NCBI GenBank assembly: GCA_028824555.1
Contig: JAPPDJ010000048.1
Span: 1-64,000, forward strand
Length of the DNA: 64,000 nucleotides
Source of the DNA: Gammaproteobacteria bacterium
Lineage (GTDB): Bacteria > Pseudomonadota > Gammaproteobacteria > Pseudomonadales > Azotimanducaceae
Direction of reading: 5' to 3'
This document shows positions 15,561 through 24,126 of this stretch, in pieces. The notes under the pieces are model-generated. The model was not told the DNA's origin, made no database searches, and saw only the letters and a list, made by a program, of their open reading frames with translations. Within the stretch, counting starts at the first letter, position 1. The number at the start of each line of letters is the position of its first letter. Both the position numbers and the translations under genes were made by a program.

Positions 15561-17267
15561 CTACGAGGAGCTTGGCAGAAGTCCCTTGTGGGAGGGCTTG
15601 AGTTCGGCGATCGCGATGGCTGGGTTGCCCTCGGTAACCGTCCTCGGGTAGTTGACTTTGAGCATCCCTCCCTCGAAGGATCTCAGGTCCATCGTGGCCC
15701 TCGATGCGGCGTTGTCGAGCCGGCGGGCGAGCTCCCCATCCGGGAATCGGGGGTCCGCGCGCCATTTCGGGACAAGAAACACCGCTGGACCCTCGATGGC
15801 TTCCGCTGCCTTGCGGTATGCGCCTTGGGTGTAGAGCCTTTTGAAGGGCCTCAGAACGACCGCAAACCCTTCCTCCTCAAGTTCGCTCGTTCGGAGCTCG
15901 AGTTCGACGGGAATGATCAGTGTCCGATCGCGTGGGATGTTCTGCACGATCCACTCCACTGCTTCGCGTCTCGACTCTCGCACTGGTGCCCACTGGTCTG
16001 GGAAAGACGCGAGCGGCACGTGCAGTGACGTGACGAACAGCACTGGCGGGACGGCCGCAGTGACGAGGACCCTGAACCGTGACCCGCTGGCGAAAAACGC
16101 TCTAGCCCACTGCGACAGCGCGACAATGCCGGCGGCAACCGCGATGGCGATGAACGGCAATAGCGGCAGGACATTGCGGAAAAACTCGACCCGCCGAGTC
16201 GACAAGATCGCAAGCAGGAGGACCGGAAAGGACAAGAAGACCACGAGTTTCCGCCAGTCCGATCTCCCGATCCACGCCAAGCCAACGAATGCCGTGCCGA
16301 GGGCCACGAGTCCGAAGTCCCGCATCAAGTGGCTACCGTAGAACGCCAACTTCGGAAGGCCAGCCTCGCCATCCTGGCCGACGTGGCCCGTTGCGTAGTG
16401 CGTCACCTCGAATGCCAACCCGTTCAGGAACTTAGGAAGGTCGAGCAGTGCATAGGGGAACGCCACGATGAAGCTCGCGGCGACCGTTGCGCCGGCAATC
16501 GCCAAGGCGGCCGCGCGGCGTTGCCGAGGCACGAACAGGACGATGGCGAAGCAAACCGATACTACGAGCAACCCGTAGGTGTACTTGCTCGCAGCGGCGA
16601 GGCCCGTGCAGATCGCCGGCACGGTCGCGATCCAGACTATCGGCGAGATGTTCGGTCGAGTAATGCCACGCATCATGGCCGCCATCCCGATCCCCACGAG
16701 GCTAGCGCCGACGATGTCGACGTTTAGGTAACGCCACGACATCTCGAAGAAGTAGGGCGAAAGCGACAATGCCAAGGGTGGCAAGACGAGCGCTGACGGT
16801 CGGGGGACGATCGAGTATGCGGCGACGCCCGCGGCGGCGATCGCAAGGACGGAGAGCAAGGCGTAAACCTGACGCGCGGTTCCCACCACGGTGGGCACCG
16901 AGTAGTACGGGTAGTACACGTTGCCGATTTCCTGAACGGCCCGGAGCTCTTGGTCCGCGGCGGCTCGTATGAACCCTAGCGCCATCGCCCCGGTAGCGAT
17001 ATAGGTCGGCAAGCTAGGGTAGCGGAAGGTTCCGGGATGGAAGTCACCGGTTTGCAGAATGCGCTTCGCCGGCTCGGTGATGACGAACTCGTTGACGCCT
17101 CGCGGATAAGGCATCGACGACTCGATCTTCTCAAGGCGTAGCAATAGCGCCATGATGCATACGAGCACTAGCAGTGCGATCGCGGGCCATGGCCTTGCTG
17201 CAGAGCCGAAAAATCCTTGCGCCTTCGCGCGCCCGAAGTGGCTAACGATCGAATCGAGGGTACGCAA
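15561..17267 (-). CDS. GT-C type membrane glycosyltransferase (PMT/ArnT-like)
   Basis: 568 residues from a TTG with GGAG five bases upstream; the frame continues to 17462 but that leader looks non-coding. About ten to twelve hydrophobic helices follow, starting with PAIALLVLVCIMALLLR. The first outer loop has NEFVITEPAKRILQTGDFHP and FRYPSLPTYI, the pattern of dolichyl- or undecaprenyl-phosphate-sugar dependent transferases, where NE stands in place of the usual catalytic DE. A soluble domain of about 120 residues forms the C-terminus. Such enzymes take a sugar from a polyprenyl-phosphate carrier on the outer face of the inner membrane. It diverges from the UbiA/GtrA/DprE-like operon, whose product is expected to be exactly such a donor, so it is a good candidate for the acceptor-side enzyme. 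Confidence 0.82.
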   Translation of the reverse strand: MRTLDSIVSHFGRAKAQGFFGSAARPWPAIALLVLVCIMALLLRLEKIESSMPYPRGVNEFVITEPAKRILQTGDFHPGTFRYPSLPTYIATGAMALGFIRAAADQELRAVQEIGNVYYPYYSVPTVVGTARQVYALLSVLAIAAAGVAAYSIVPRPSALVLPPLALSLSPYFFEMSWRYLNVDIVGASLVGIGMAAMMRGITRPNISPIVWIATVPAICTGLAAASKYTYGLLVVSVCFAIVLFVPRQRRAAALAIAGATVAASFIVAFPYALLDLPKFLNGLAFEVTHYATGHVGQDGEAGLPKLAFYGSHLMRDFGLVALGTAFVGLAWIGRSDWRKLVVFLSFPVLLLAILSTRRVEFFRNVLPLLPFIAIAVAAGIVALSQWARAFFASGSRFRVLVTAAVPPVLFVTSLHVPLASFPDQWAPVRESRREAVEWIVQNIPRDRTLIIPVELELRTSELEEEGFAVVLRPFKRLYTQGAYRKAAEAIEGPAVFLVPKWRADPRFPDGELARRLDNAASRATMDLRSFEGGMLKVNYPRTVTEGNPAIAIAELKPSHKGLLPSSS

Positions 17268-17595
17268 CTCCACTCCCGCTGAGCGCCGGCAGATGAGGGC
17301 GCCGAGCGACGCCGGAGAATAGTCTTTGCTGTTGGGGCCTGCAAGGAGACCGGCAGGCGGCGCCACAGGTCCCTGGAAATGCCTGGCCTTCCTGCGCCAC
17401 GACAGGAACATGCCTGCCGATCTCGACGTCCATCCGGTCATGGACAACCACGCCATCCACAAGCACTCCGGGTCACGGGCTGGCCTGGTGGCCTGCGCGA
17501 CCGCCGGCAGCAGTTTGCGCAGCGAGTCGCCAACGCGCCCGCGTGGGCGGGCAAGGCGCTCCTGCTTGTGCGGCGACTCCTAACGGGCCCCTCCT

Positions 17596-17762
17596 GTCAC
17601 TCCCCCCTCGCGGGGGAGTCGAGAAAAGGGTCCTCCCTTTTCTCGGAGGGGGGGCCGCCTTGACCCCCCTAGGGTTGGGCTCGGAGGTGGGGTAGGCGGC
17701 CCCCCTCCGAGAAAAGCCGAGGAACGGCTTTTCTCAACTCCCCCCGCGAGGGGGGAGTGACA
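17596..17762. repeat. Family D hairpins, inverted pair
   Basis: Two family D units face each other: 17596-17660 in one direction and 17695-17762 in the other. Each has a GAGAAAAG...CTTTTCTC hairpin (inner stems GGG/CCC and GCCG/CGGC) and a CCCCCC/GGGGGG hairpin. They occupy the 631-base gap between the divergent glycosyltransferase and UbiA starts; 17268-17595 shows no gene I can support, and a partial copy of another repeat follows at 17795-17850. Confidence 0.75.
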
Positions 17763-17794
17763 GGGAAGTGCGCATTGCAGGGAATGTCGAACGT

Positions 17795-17850
17795 CTCCGA
17801 AGGACGCACGAATACTATGCGCAGCCACAGCGAGTGCATCGTCGTCCGCA
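17795..17850 (+). repeat. Family G repeat, partial copy of the 39.1 kb element
   Basis: CAGCCACAGCGAGTGCATCG and its flanks (GGACGCACGAATACTATG before, TCGTCCGCA after) match 39268-39321 inside the inverted-repeat element there, with only scattered differences. The 24-base terminal repeats are not present here. It lies about 50 bases upstream of the UbiA-HAD start, so it may carry or disturb promoter sequence. Confidence 0.65.
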
Positions 17851-17898
17851 AACGACCGCAAACGAGGGCTGGTGAGAAATGCGGGTTAGAATGGCGAT

Positions 17899-19386
17899 AT
17901 GGCTTCGAGCGCTGGTTCCATTGCGTCTATCCGTGGCGCGAGTTCCTCCCCCGAGCAAGGCTCCGACCACCCCGCTGACGAAACGCCGCTAGTCGTCGAT
18001 GTGGACGGCACGCTGGTCGCGAGTGACCTGCTATTGGAAGGTATCTCCCGGCTTGCCGCCGCGTCGCCACTCCGCCTGTTGCTGCTTCCGTGGTGGCTTG
18101 CCCGGGGTCGGGCCTACTTGAAGCGGCAGGTCTCAAGGGCGTCGTCCGTGCGACCGGAATCGGTGCCCATGAACGACAGCGTGCTCCGGGAGGTGCGGCA
18201 TGCACGCGAATCGGATCGACAGGTTTGGCTAGCGTCAGGGGCTGACGACGGCGTGGTCGCCCCCTTTGCCGACAAGATCGGCGCGACAGGCATCATCGCA
18301 TCGGACGGCACAACCAACCTCATTGCGAACAAGAAGGCCCGGGTGCTCGTCGGCAAGTTCGGCGTTGGCGGTTTCGACTACATCGGCAATGGTCGTCAGG
18401 ATGTGCCCGTGTGGGCGCAATGCAGGCATGCTTCCGGCGTGGCTTTGTCCGAGGGTGTCCGCCGGCGATTGCAGCGCATGGGGCTAGAGCCCACACTGCT
18501 AGCCGGTCAGGGTGGAACCGCCAAAGACACGATTGCTGCCCTCCGGCCGCACCAATGGGTCAAAAACTTGCTGGTCTTCGTGCCGCCGCTCGCCGCCCAC
18601 AGCGTTGATCCGATGGCGTACCTTTTTGCCGCCGGCGCCTTTCTCGCGCTATCTCTGTGCACATGCGGAATCTACATATTCAACGATTTCTTGGATCTGC
18701 CGCATGACCGCCAACACGCAAGCAAACGTCGAAGACCGCTGGCCAGTGGGCGGACGCCGCTAGGCAGGACCTGCGCGTTGGGCTTGCTGGCGACCGTGGC
18801 GGGACTTGCGCTCGCGTTCGCGCTGCCAGGGGACACCGGCGCTTGGATCCTGACCTACCTCGCAGGTGCACTTGGCTACACGCTGTTCGCGAAGCGGCAG
18901 TATTTTCTGGACGTACTCGTGCTCGCGTCGCTCTACGTGTTGCGGATCCTGGTCGGCGGTGCCGCAGCGGACATCGAGATCTCTCCGTGGCTGACTGCGT
19001 TCTCGATGTTCGCGTTTCTCGGCGTGGCGACTGTCAAAAGGCTCGTGGAATTACGTGGCACGAGCACGGGTCCATCCACGTCCGTCGCTGGTCGAGCGTA
19101 CGTTCAGGAGGATGCGGCCGGCGTGCTGGCGCTCGCGTCCGCCAGTGCCTTTGCATCGGTGGTTGTGCTCGCTGTCTATATTGGAAGCGACGAAATCGTC
19201 AGCCGGTATGCTAATCCCGAGCTGCTGTGGCTGGCTTGCCCGATGTTGATCTACTGGTTTGGCCGACTGACGCTCCTCGCCAACCGCGCTCTGGTCGATG
19301 ACGATCCGGTGGCATTCGCCATCCGAGACAAAGTGAGTTGGATCGTCGGCTTCGGCATTGCCGGTGTCTTTCTGCTTTCCGCATGA
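17899..19386 (+). CDS. HAD phosphatase - UbiA prenyltransferase fusion (DPPR-synthase-like)
   Basis: 495 residues. Residues 32-200 are a HAD-type phosphatase: DVDGTLVASD, the WLASGAD serine, lysine in NKKARVLVGKFG, and the acidic motif YIGNGRQDVPVW. Residues 210-495 are a UbiA-type membrane transferase: RPHQWVKNLLVFVP, then the first Asp motif FNDFLDLPHDRQH and the second in QYFLDVLVLASLY, with eight or nine helices. Mycobacterial Rv3806c (UbiA) joins decaprenyl phosphate to PRPP and a separate phosphatase removes the 5-phosphate; the fusion would do both. Azorhizobium NoeC is a related UbiA protein in arabinosylation of Nod factors. The next three genes follow with 4-base overlaps and complete the pathway. 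Prenyl chain length and final sugar are not determined. Confidence 0.88.
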   Translation: MASSAGSIASIRGASSSPEQGSDHPADETPLVVDVDGTLVASDLLLEGISRLAAASPLRLLLLPWWLARGRAYLKRQVSRASSVRPESVPMNDSVLREVRHARESDRQVWLASGADDGVVAPFADKIGATGIIASDGTTNLIANKKARVLVGKFGVGGFDYIGNGRQDVPVWAQCRHASGVALSEGVRRRLQRMGLEPTLLAGQGGTAKDTIAALRPHQWVKNLLVFVPPLAAHSVDPMAYLFAAGAFLALSLCTCGIYIFNDFLDLPHDRQHASKRRRPLASGRTPLGRTCALGLLATVAGLALAFALPGDTGAWILTYLAGALGYTLFAKRQYFLDVLVLASLYVLRILVGGAAADIEISPWLTAFSMFAFLGVATVKRLVELRGTSTGPSTSVAGRAYVQEDAAGVLALASASAFASVVVLAVYIGSDEIVSRYANPELLWLACPMLIYWFGRLTLLANRALVDDDPVAFAIRDKVSWIVGFGIAGVFLLSA

Positions 19387-19811
19387 GCACGGCGCGCTCC
19401 TTCGCGGCCATAGCAGTCGCAACTCGCTATGCGGCCTTTGCGGTTCTGGCCACGGTCGTCAACGTTGCGACGCAGTTGGTCGCAATCGCGCTCTACGAGG
19501 GTGGTAACGAACTGTATGTGGCAATGGCAGGCGGCACGGCGACAGGGCTCGTGACCAAGTATCTTCTTGATCGAAGGTGGATTTTCGGCGTGCGCAAGGA
19601 GCCGCTCCCGGGCAACGCCGTTCGATTCGCGGCCTACTCCACGACGGGCGTGCTGACCACCCTTCTGTTCTGGGCCGTCGAGCTGGGCTTCGCACAACTG
19701 GGAGACTCCGTTTGGCTGCCCATCACCGGTGCGTGTCTGGGCCTTTCGATCGGCTACACAGCGAAGTATCACTTGGACAAGCGGTTCGTTTTCGCCCGCA
19801 TTCGACCGTGA
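19383..19811 (+). CDS. GtrA-family small membrane protein
   Basis: 142 residues from ATG inside the overlap ATGA with the UbiA-HAD stop. Four helices are apparent: TRYAAFAVLATVVNVATQLVAIAL, LYVAMAGGTATGLVTKYLLD, VRFAAYSTTGVLTTLLFWAVELGF and SVWLPITGACLGLSIGYTAKYHLDKRFVF. The positively charged KYLLDRRWIF and KYHLDKRFVF turns are the hallmark of GtrA/DPMS-like proteins. Members are proposed to help flip or present polyprenyl-phosphate sugars; mycobacterial Rv3789 belongs here and lies next to dprE1. Its place between the UbiA and DprE1 homologues matches that order. A role in moving polyprenyl-phospho-arabinose or organising the pathway is likely, not shown. Confidence 0.87.
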   Translation: MSTARSFAAIAVATRYAAFAVLATVVNVATQLVAIALYEGGNELYVAMAGGTATGLVTKYLLDRRWIFGVRKEPLPGNAVRFAAYSTTGVLTTLLFWAVELGFAQLGDSVWLPITGACLGLSIGYTAKYHLDKRFVFARIRP

Positions 19812-21130
19812 GAATCTCCGGGTGGGGCCGCTATCCCGTAGTCGAGTGCGCCACGGCGTCTGCGCGTGGAATAGTTGATGTTCAACGCTTGCTCGCCGGG
19901 CACACCAGCCTGATTCCGCGTGGAAATGGGCGCTCCTACGGTGATGCGTCTCTCAACCCCGAACTCACACTTTCCATGACGAACATGGACCGTTTCCTGG
20001 CCTTCGACTCGGAGTCGGGCCACCTGACGTGCGAGGCCGGCGCCACTCTGGCGGACATTCTTGCAAGCTTTGCGCCCCGAGGTTGGTTTCCACCGGTCGT
20101 GCCGGGCACCAAGTTCGTGACGGTCGGCGGCATGATCGCCGCGGACGTGCATGGGAAGAACCATCATGCCGTCGGGTCCTTTGGCAGTCATGTGGAGTCC
20201 CTGTGCCTCGTAACGGGTGATGGCAAGGTGTTGCGCTGCAGCCGGACGGAACATCCTCAGTTGTTCAGCGCCACCCTGGGCGGTATGGGCCTCACCGGAG
20301 TCATCGTGTCCGCGGTAGTTAGACTGACACCGATCGCGTCGCAGTATCTAGACACCGAGACCTTGGCCACGAGCGATCTGGACGCCACCCTGCAAACGCT
20401 TGAGGAATCCCACGCTTGGCCGTTCAACGTCGCCTGGGTGGACGCGTCCGCGCGTGGCGCGAACCTCGGGCGTGCGCTCGTGACAAGAGGCCGGTGGGCA
20501 ACGAAGACCGGCAGAGCAGACATACCGGACACACTGCCACGAAGTCGGCCAGTCAGGTTGCCCGTGGACTTCCCGAGTGGACTGCTAAACGGACTCGTCG
20601 GACGCGCATTCAACGAACTCTACTACCGGCTGGGCCGATCACGTTCCGGTCGCCCCCAGTTGGCAGACTACGACGCGTTCTTCTTCCCGCTCGACGGGAT
20701 CGGCGAGTGGAACCGGGTGTACGGAAGGAAGGGTTTCCTGCAGTTCCAGTGCGCTTTGCCGCCCGGCACGGGTCGCCAGGGGGTCGCCCAACTCCTGCAG
20801 GCCATTCCGGGATCGGGCGCCCACTCGTATCTTGCGGTACTCAAGCTGTTTGGACCGAGCGGAGAGGGGCTGATTTCCTTCCCGATCGAGGGTACGACCC
20901 TTGCACTCGATTTCCCGGCAACGCGGCACAGCGTTGCGCTGCTTGGCCGATACGATCAAATCGCAACCTCTCTCGGGGGGCGCGTGTATCTTGCGAAGGA
21001 CGCTTGCACGACTGCCGCTCGGTTCAAGGAAGGCTACCCGAACGTCAATGCATTCAGCCAAGTTCGTCGAAAAGCGCCTGCGAAGGGCAGCGTCTTCGAA
21101 TCGATGCTTTCCAAAAGGCTTGCACTATGA
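19808..21130 (+). CDS. DprE1-like FAD-dependent oxidase
   Basis: 440 residues from the GTG in the overlap GTGA with the gtrA-like stop. The FAD-binding PCMH fold is clear: SLIPRGNGRSYGDASL (about 38-53), FPPVVPGTKFVTVGGMIAADVHGKNHH (about 96-122), and GSFGSHVESL. The C-terminal half carries YLAKDACTTAARF, which matches the mycobacterial DprE1 stretch around active-site Lys418, and NVNAFSQVRRK near the end. DprE1 oxidises decaprenyl-phospho-ribose at C2 to the keto form; the next gene encodes the matching reductase. The order GtrA, DprE1, DprE2 is as in Mycobacterium Rv3789-Rv3790-Rv3791. It should sit at the inner face of the inner membrane or in the periplasm; no signal peptide is seen. Confidence 0.9.
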   Translation: MRISGWGRYPVVECATASARGIVDVQRLLAGHTSLIPRGNGRSYGDASLNPELTLSMTNMDRFLAFDSESGHLTCEAGATLADILASFAPRGWFPPVVPGTKFVTVGGMIAADVHGKNHHAVGSFGSHVESLCLVTGDGKVLRCSRTEHPQLFSATLGGMGLTGVIVSAVVRLTPIASQYLDTETLATSDLDATLQTLEESHAWPFNVAWVDASARGANLGRALVTRGRWATKTGRADIPDTLPRSRPVRLPVDFPSGLLNGLVGRAFNELYYRLGRSRSGRPQLADYDAFFFPLDGIGEWNRVYGRKGFLQFQCALPPGTGRQGVAQLLQAIPGSGAHSYLAVLKLFGPSGEGLISFPIEGTTLALDFPATRHSVALLGRYDQIATSLGGRVYLAKDACTTAARFKEGYPNVNAFSQVRRKAPAKGSVFESMLSKRLAL

Positions 21131-21861
21131 GCGGACGCTCTTCCACGCTGATTCTCGGCGCCACCTCCGATATCGCGCGCGCCCTTGCGCGGAAACTCGC
21201 AGGACAGGGGGTGGACTTGCACTTGGCCGGTCGCGACATGGCCGAACTCGATGCTCTGCGCCGCGATTTGATGCTTCGCGGCGAGGTCGCTGTGTCCATT
21301 CATGACTTCGACGTGCTCCGCGACGACTCCGGACTCTCGCTACTCGAAGAGTTGCCACGGCTACCGGATGTTGCGGTCTGCATGGTCGGTCTGCTGTTGC
21401 CGCAGCCAGAGGCGGATGCGGGGGCCTCCGAACGCGTACTGCGCACGAATCTGATGGCGCCGATGCTGCTCATGTCCGAACTGGCGACCCGCTTCCGGCG
21501 CCGAGGGAGTGGCGTTCTGGTCGGCGTGAGCTCGGTTGCCGGCGACCGAGGTCGAGCGTCCAACTACGTGTACGGTTCCGCCAAGGCGGGGTTTACCGCC
21601 TTTCTATCGGGGCTTCGGGCGGATGTCGCGAGCTCCGGCGTCCATGTGCTGACGGTCAAGCCGGGATTCGTCAAAACAAGGATGACAGAGGGCATGGATT
21701 TGCCGGTGGCATTGACCGCCGAGGCATCGGAAGTGGCGGACGCCATCCTGGTCGGCATCCGTCGGCGCAGAAACACGGTCTATGTACGACGAGTTTGGTA
21801 CCCGATCATGCTTTTGATTCGGAGCATCCCCGAGGCCGTGTTTAAGCGGCTGCCGCTCTAG
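21127..21861 (+). CDS. DprE2-like short-chain reductase
   Basis: 244 residues, ATG in an ATGA overlap with the DprE1-like stop. It is an SDR with STLILGATSDIARALARKL at the start (a G-A-T-S-D-I-A cofactor loop typical of the DprE2 group), NLMAPM, the serine in VGVSSVAGDRG and the catalytic pair Y-x-x-x-K in YVYGSAK. DprE2 reduces the 2-keto sugar made by DprE1, giving decaprenyl-phospho-arabinose. The tail VWYPIMLLIRSIPEAVFKRLPL is hydrophobic and basic, as expected for a protein that docks at the membrane. It is the last gene of the four-gene unit; 20 bases further on the opposite-strand deacetylase ends. Confidence 0.9.
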   Translation: MSGRSSTLILGATSDIARALARKLAGQGVDLHLAGRDMAELDALRRDLMLRGEVAVSIHDFDVLRDDSGLSLLEELPRLPDVAVCMVGLLLPQPEADAGASERVLRTNLMAPMLLMSELATRFRRRGSGVLVGVSSVAGDRGRASNYVYGSAKAGFTAFLSGLRADVASSGVHVLTVKPGFVKTRMTEGMDLPVALTAEASEVADAILVGIRRRRNTVYVRRVWYPIMLLIRSIPEAVFKRLPL

Positions 21862-21881
21862 CTGCACGAAGGGAACGCCGG

Positions 21882-22799
21882 CTAAAGACCGGGTTGCTCC
21901 CAGCAGTGGCGGGCCACGTCGGCGTGGGTGGCGAACCAGACGCCGGAGTGCGAGCGGATGTGGCGGACGAGTTCTTCGAGCACCTGAATGCGGGAGCGGT
22001 GGCCGGTGATGTGGGGGTGCATGGTGAGCAGGAACAGGCCGCCTTCGGCGTAGGCACCGTCGAACTCGCGGCGGAAGACTTCTAGCACGCCGGAAGGCGA
22101 TATGCTTGGGCGGAGGACGCCGAATCGATCGCTTGACCAGTAGGGGTAGTCGTCGCGGATCCACTCCACGGGGAGTTCAACGATCCCGGTGGGTTCTCCA
22201 TCTTCGACGAGTTCGTAGGGGTCGTCGTCGGCCATGAGGGACGAGTCGTAGAGGAGCCCCATCTCGCGGGTGATGGCCAGCGTGTGGGGCGAGAAATCCC
22301 ATGAGGCCGTGCGAATGCCGACGGGGCGCTGACCCGTGATCTCTTCGAGCTTGTCGGCGGCACGCATCTGCAATTCGCGTTCGTCCGCCGGGGGAAGGGT
22401 GGAGTTGCGCTCGTGGATCCAGGAGTGGATGCCGATCTCGTGGCCATCGCCAATCACGGCGCGCTGTTCGTCCGGATGCAGCATGGCGATGACGGCGGGC
22501 ACGAAGAACGTCGCCGGCACGTCGTAGCGATCGAGCAGCCGCAAGATTCGCGGAACGCCGGCGCGGGCGCCGTACTGGCCTTGGCTCAGCCGGCCGGGGG
22601 AGCCTTCGCCGGTGCGGAGGGTGAGGGTTTCATGGTCGGAGTCGAACGAAAGCGCCACCGCGCATCGGGCGCCCTCGGGCCATGCGGCGGGCTTGAGCGA
22701 CCGTCCGGCGCGCACTTTCTCCACCACGGGGCGCCACCGTTCTTCGGGCCATGTCCAAGGCGCGTCCGCGTCGGCATGGCTGTCGGCGGCACGACTCAT
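21882..22799 (-). CDS. Polysaccharide-deacetylase family protein (NodB fold)
   Basis: 305 residues from MSRAADSHADAD. The NodB homology domain shows ALSFDSDHET (metal Asp pair), YDVPATFFVPAVIAMLHPD, GHEIGIHSWIHE (metal histidines of H-S-x-x-H), RPVGIRTASWDFSP and, near the end, LLTMHPHITGHRSR. This pattern is that of cytoplasmic members such as allantoinase PuuE-type hydrolases and peptidoglycan or imide deacetylases; there is no signal peptide. Its ATG lies 4 bases after the stop of the M20 amidohydrolase gene, so the two are one operon. Both are amide hydrolases, which points to breakdown of an N-acyl or cyclic amide compound rather than cell-wall editing. Confidence 0.86.
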   Translation of the reverse strand: MSRAADSHADADAPWTWPEERWRPVVEKVRAGRSLKPAAWPEGARCAVALSFDSDHETLTLRTGEGSPGRLSQGQYGARAGVPRILRLLDRYDVPATFFVPAVIAMLHPDEQRAVIGDGHEIGIHSWIHERNSTLPPADERELQMRAADKLEEITGQRPVGIRTASWDFSPHTLAITREMGLLYDSSLMADDDPYELVEDGEPTGIVELPVEWIRDDYPYWSSDRFGVLRPSISPSGVLEVFRREFDGAYAEGGLFLLTMHPHITGHRSRIQVLEELVRHIRSHSGVWFATHADVARHCWEQPGL

Positions 22800-22803
22800 C
22801 GAC

Positions 22804-23973
22804 TTACTCGGCTTCCAAATGGCGTTCCACAACCTTGGCGAAGAAGCTGGCACCGCCCGACAGGGCCAGGTCGTTGAAGTCGTAGCCGGGGTTGTGTACC
22901 GGGCGTTGGTGGTCGTCGTCGCTGTTGCCGATCAGGAGGTAGCAGCCGGGGACCTCCTCGAGCATGAAGGAGAAGTCCTCCGAGCCGGTGCCGGCGGAAA
23001 GGTCGCGACGGACGTTGTCTGATCCGACGAGGCCGTCACAGACTTGCCCCGCGATTTCGGCGGCGTTTTCGTCGTTCACCACCGGGTGGAAGATGGTGCG
23101 GAAGTCCACTGCTGCCGTGGCACCGAAGCCGGCGGCCACGGTTTCGGCAAGTTCGGTCATGCGTTCCTGAACCCGCTCCATGACGGACTTCGAGAAGGTG
23201 CGCGCCGTGCCGGAAAGGTGCGCGCTGGCGGGGATGACGTTGTAGGCATCGCCGGCGTGGAACTGGGTGATGGAGACCACCGCCGCCTCGGTGGGGCCGA
23301 CGTTGCGCGAGACGATGCTCTGGATGGCGTTCACCATCTGGGCGCCGACGACCACGGGATCGACGCCATGCTGCGGGTAGGCACCATGGGCGCCGCGGCC
23401 CTTGATCTCGATGTCGAAGAAAGCGCCAGCGGCGGTGACAACGCCCTTCTTCACGCCGAAGCTGCCCACCGGCATCCCCGGCGCGTTGTGCATGGCGAAC
23501 AGGATGTCGCAGGGGAAGTCGCGAAAGAGTCCGTCCTCGACCATCGCCTTGGCGCCGCCGATGCCCTCTTCCGCCGGCTGGAAGATGAAGTTCACCTGGC
23601 CGCGGAAGTTGCGGGTTTCGGAGAGGTACTTGGCCGCGCCGAGCAGCATCACCGTATGGCCGTCATGGCCGCAGGCGTGCATGTGGCCGTCGTGGCGGGA
23701 GCGATGGTCGAAGGTGTTTTCCTCGAGGATGGGCAGGGCGTCCATGTCGGCGCGCAGGCCAATCGACTTGGTCTCGTTGCCGACACGCAGGACGCCCACG
23801 ACGCCGGTGCCGCCGATGCCGCGATGCACTTGCACGCCGAATTCCTCGAGCTTGGCGGCGACGAACTCGGAGGTGCGATGCTCCTCGAAGCCGAGTTCGG
23901 GATGGGCATGGATGTCCCGGCGCCAACGGGTGAGCTCTTCCTGCTGCTGTTCGATGGCATCGACGAGGGGCAT
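22804..23973 (-). CDS. M20 family metal-dependent amidohydrolase (hippurate-hydrolase-like)
   Basis: 389 residues from MPLVDAIEQQQEE. The family marks are HPELGFEEHRTSEFVA near the start, GLRADMDALP, HACGHDGHTVMLLGAAKYL (metal ligands), FIFQPAEEGIGGAKAM (acidic metal ligand and catalytic Glu), GRGAHGAYPQHGVDPV and a C-terminal GSEDFSFMLEEVPG with the last histidine in HNPGYDFND. These cut N-acyl amino acids or similar amides in the cytoplasm, using two zinc or manganese ions. The dimerisation domain lies about 185-290. The start is preferred over the ATG 36 bases upstream by homology. It is the first gene of a two-gene unit with the NodB-fold protein. Confidence 0.9.
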   Translation of the reverse strand: MPLVDAIEQQQEELTRWRRDIHAHPELGFEEHRTSEFVAAKLEEFGVQVHRGIGGTGVVGVLRVGNETKSIGLRADMDALPILEENTFDHRSRHDGHMHACGHDGHTVMLLGAAKYLSETRNFRGQVNFIFQPAEEGIGGAKAMVEDGLFRDFPCDILFAMHNAPGMPVGSFGVKKGVVTAAGAFFDIEIKGRGAHGAYPQHGVDPVVVGAQMVNAIQSIVSRNVGPTEAAVVSITQFHAGDAYNVIPASAHLSGTARTFSKSVMERVQERMTELAETVAAGFGATAAVDFRTIFHPVVNDENAAEIAGQVCDGLVGSDNVRRDLSAGTGSEDFSFMLEEVPGCYLLIGNSDDDHQRPVHNPGYDFNDLALSGGASFFAKVVERHLEAE

Positions 23974-24126
23974 GTGGCGCTCCGGTTCTCCGCTGTGTTG
24001 CCGGAGCATTGCGCGAGCGGGGATGCTGGCGCAAGTCCTAGGAGCCGCACGGTAGAACGCAGTTCGTGGCGGGCGGCGCCTGTCCCGTCCGTACCGAGTC
24101 CATCGGTGCGTTCAACCCATTCCTCG

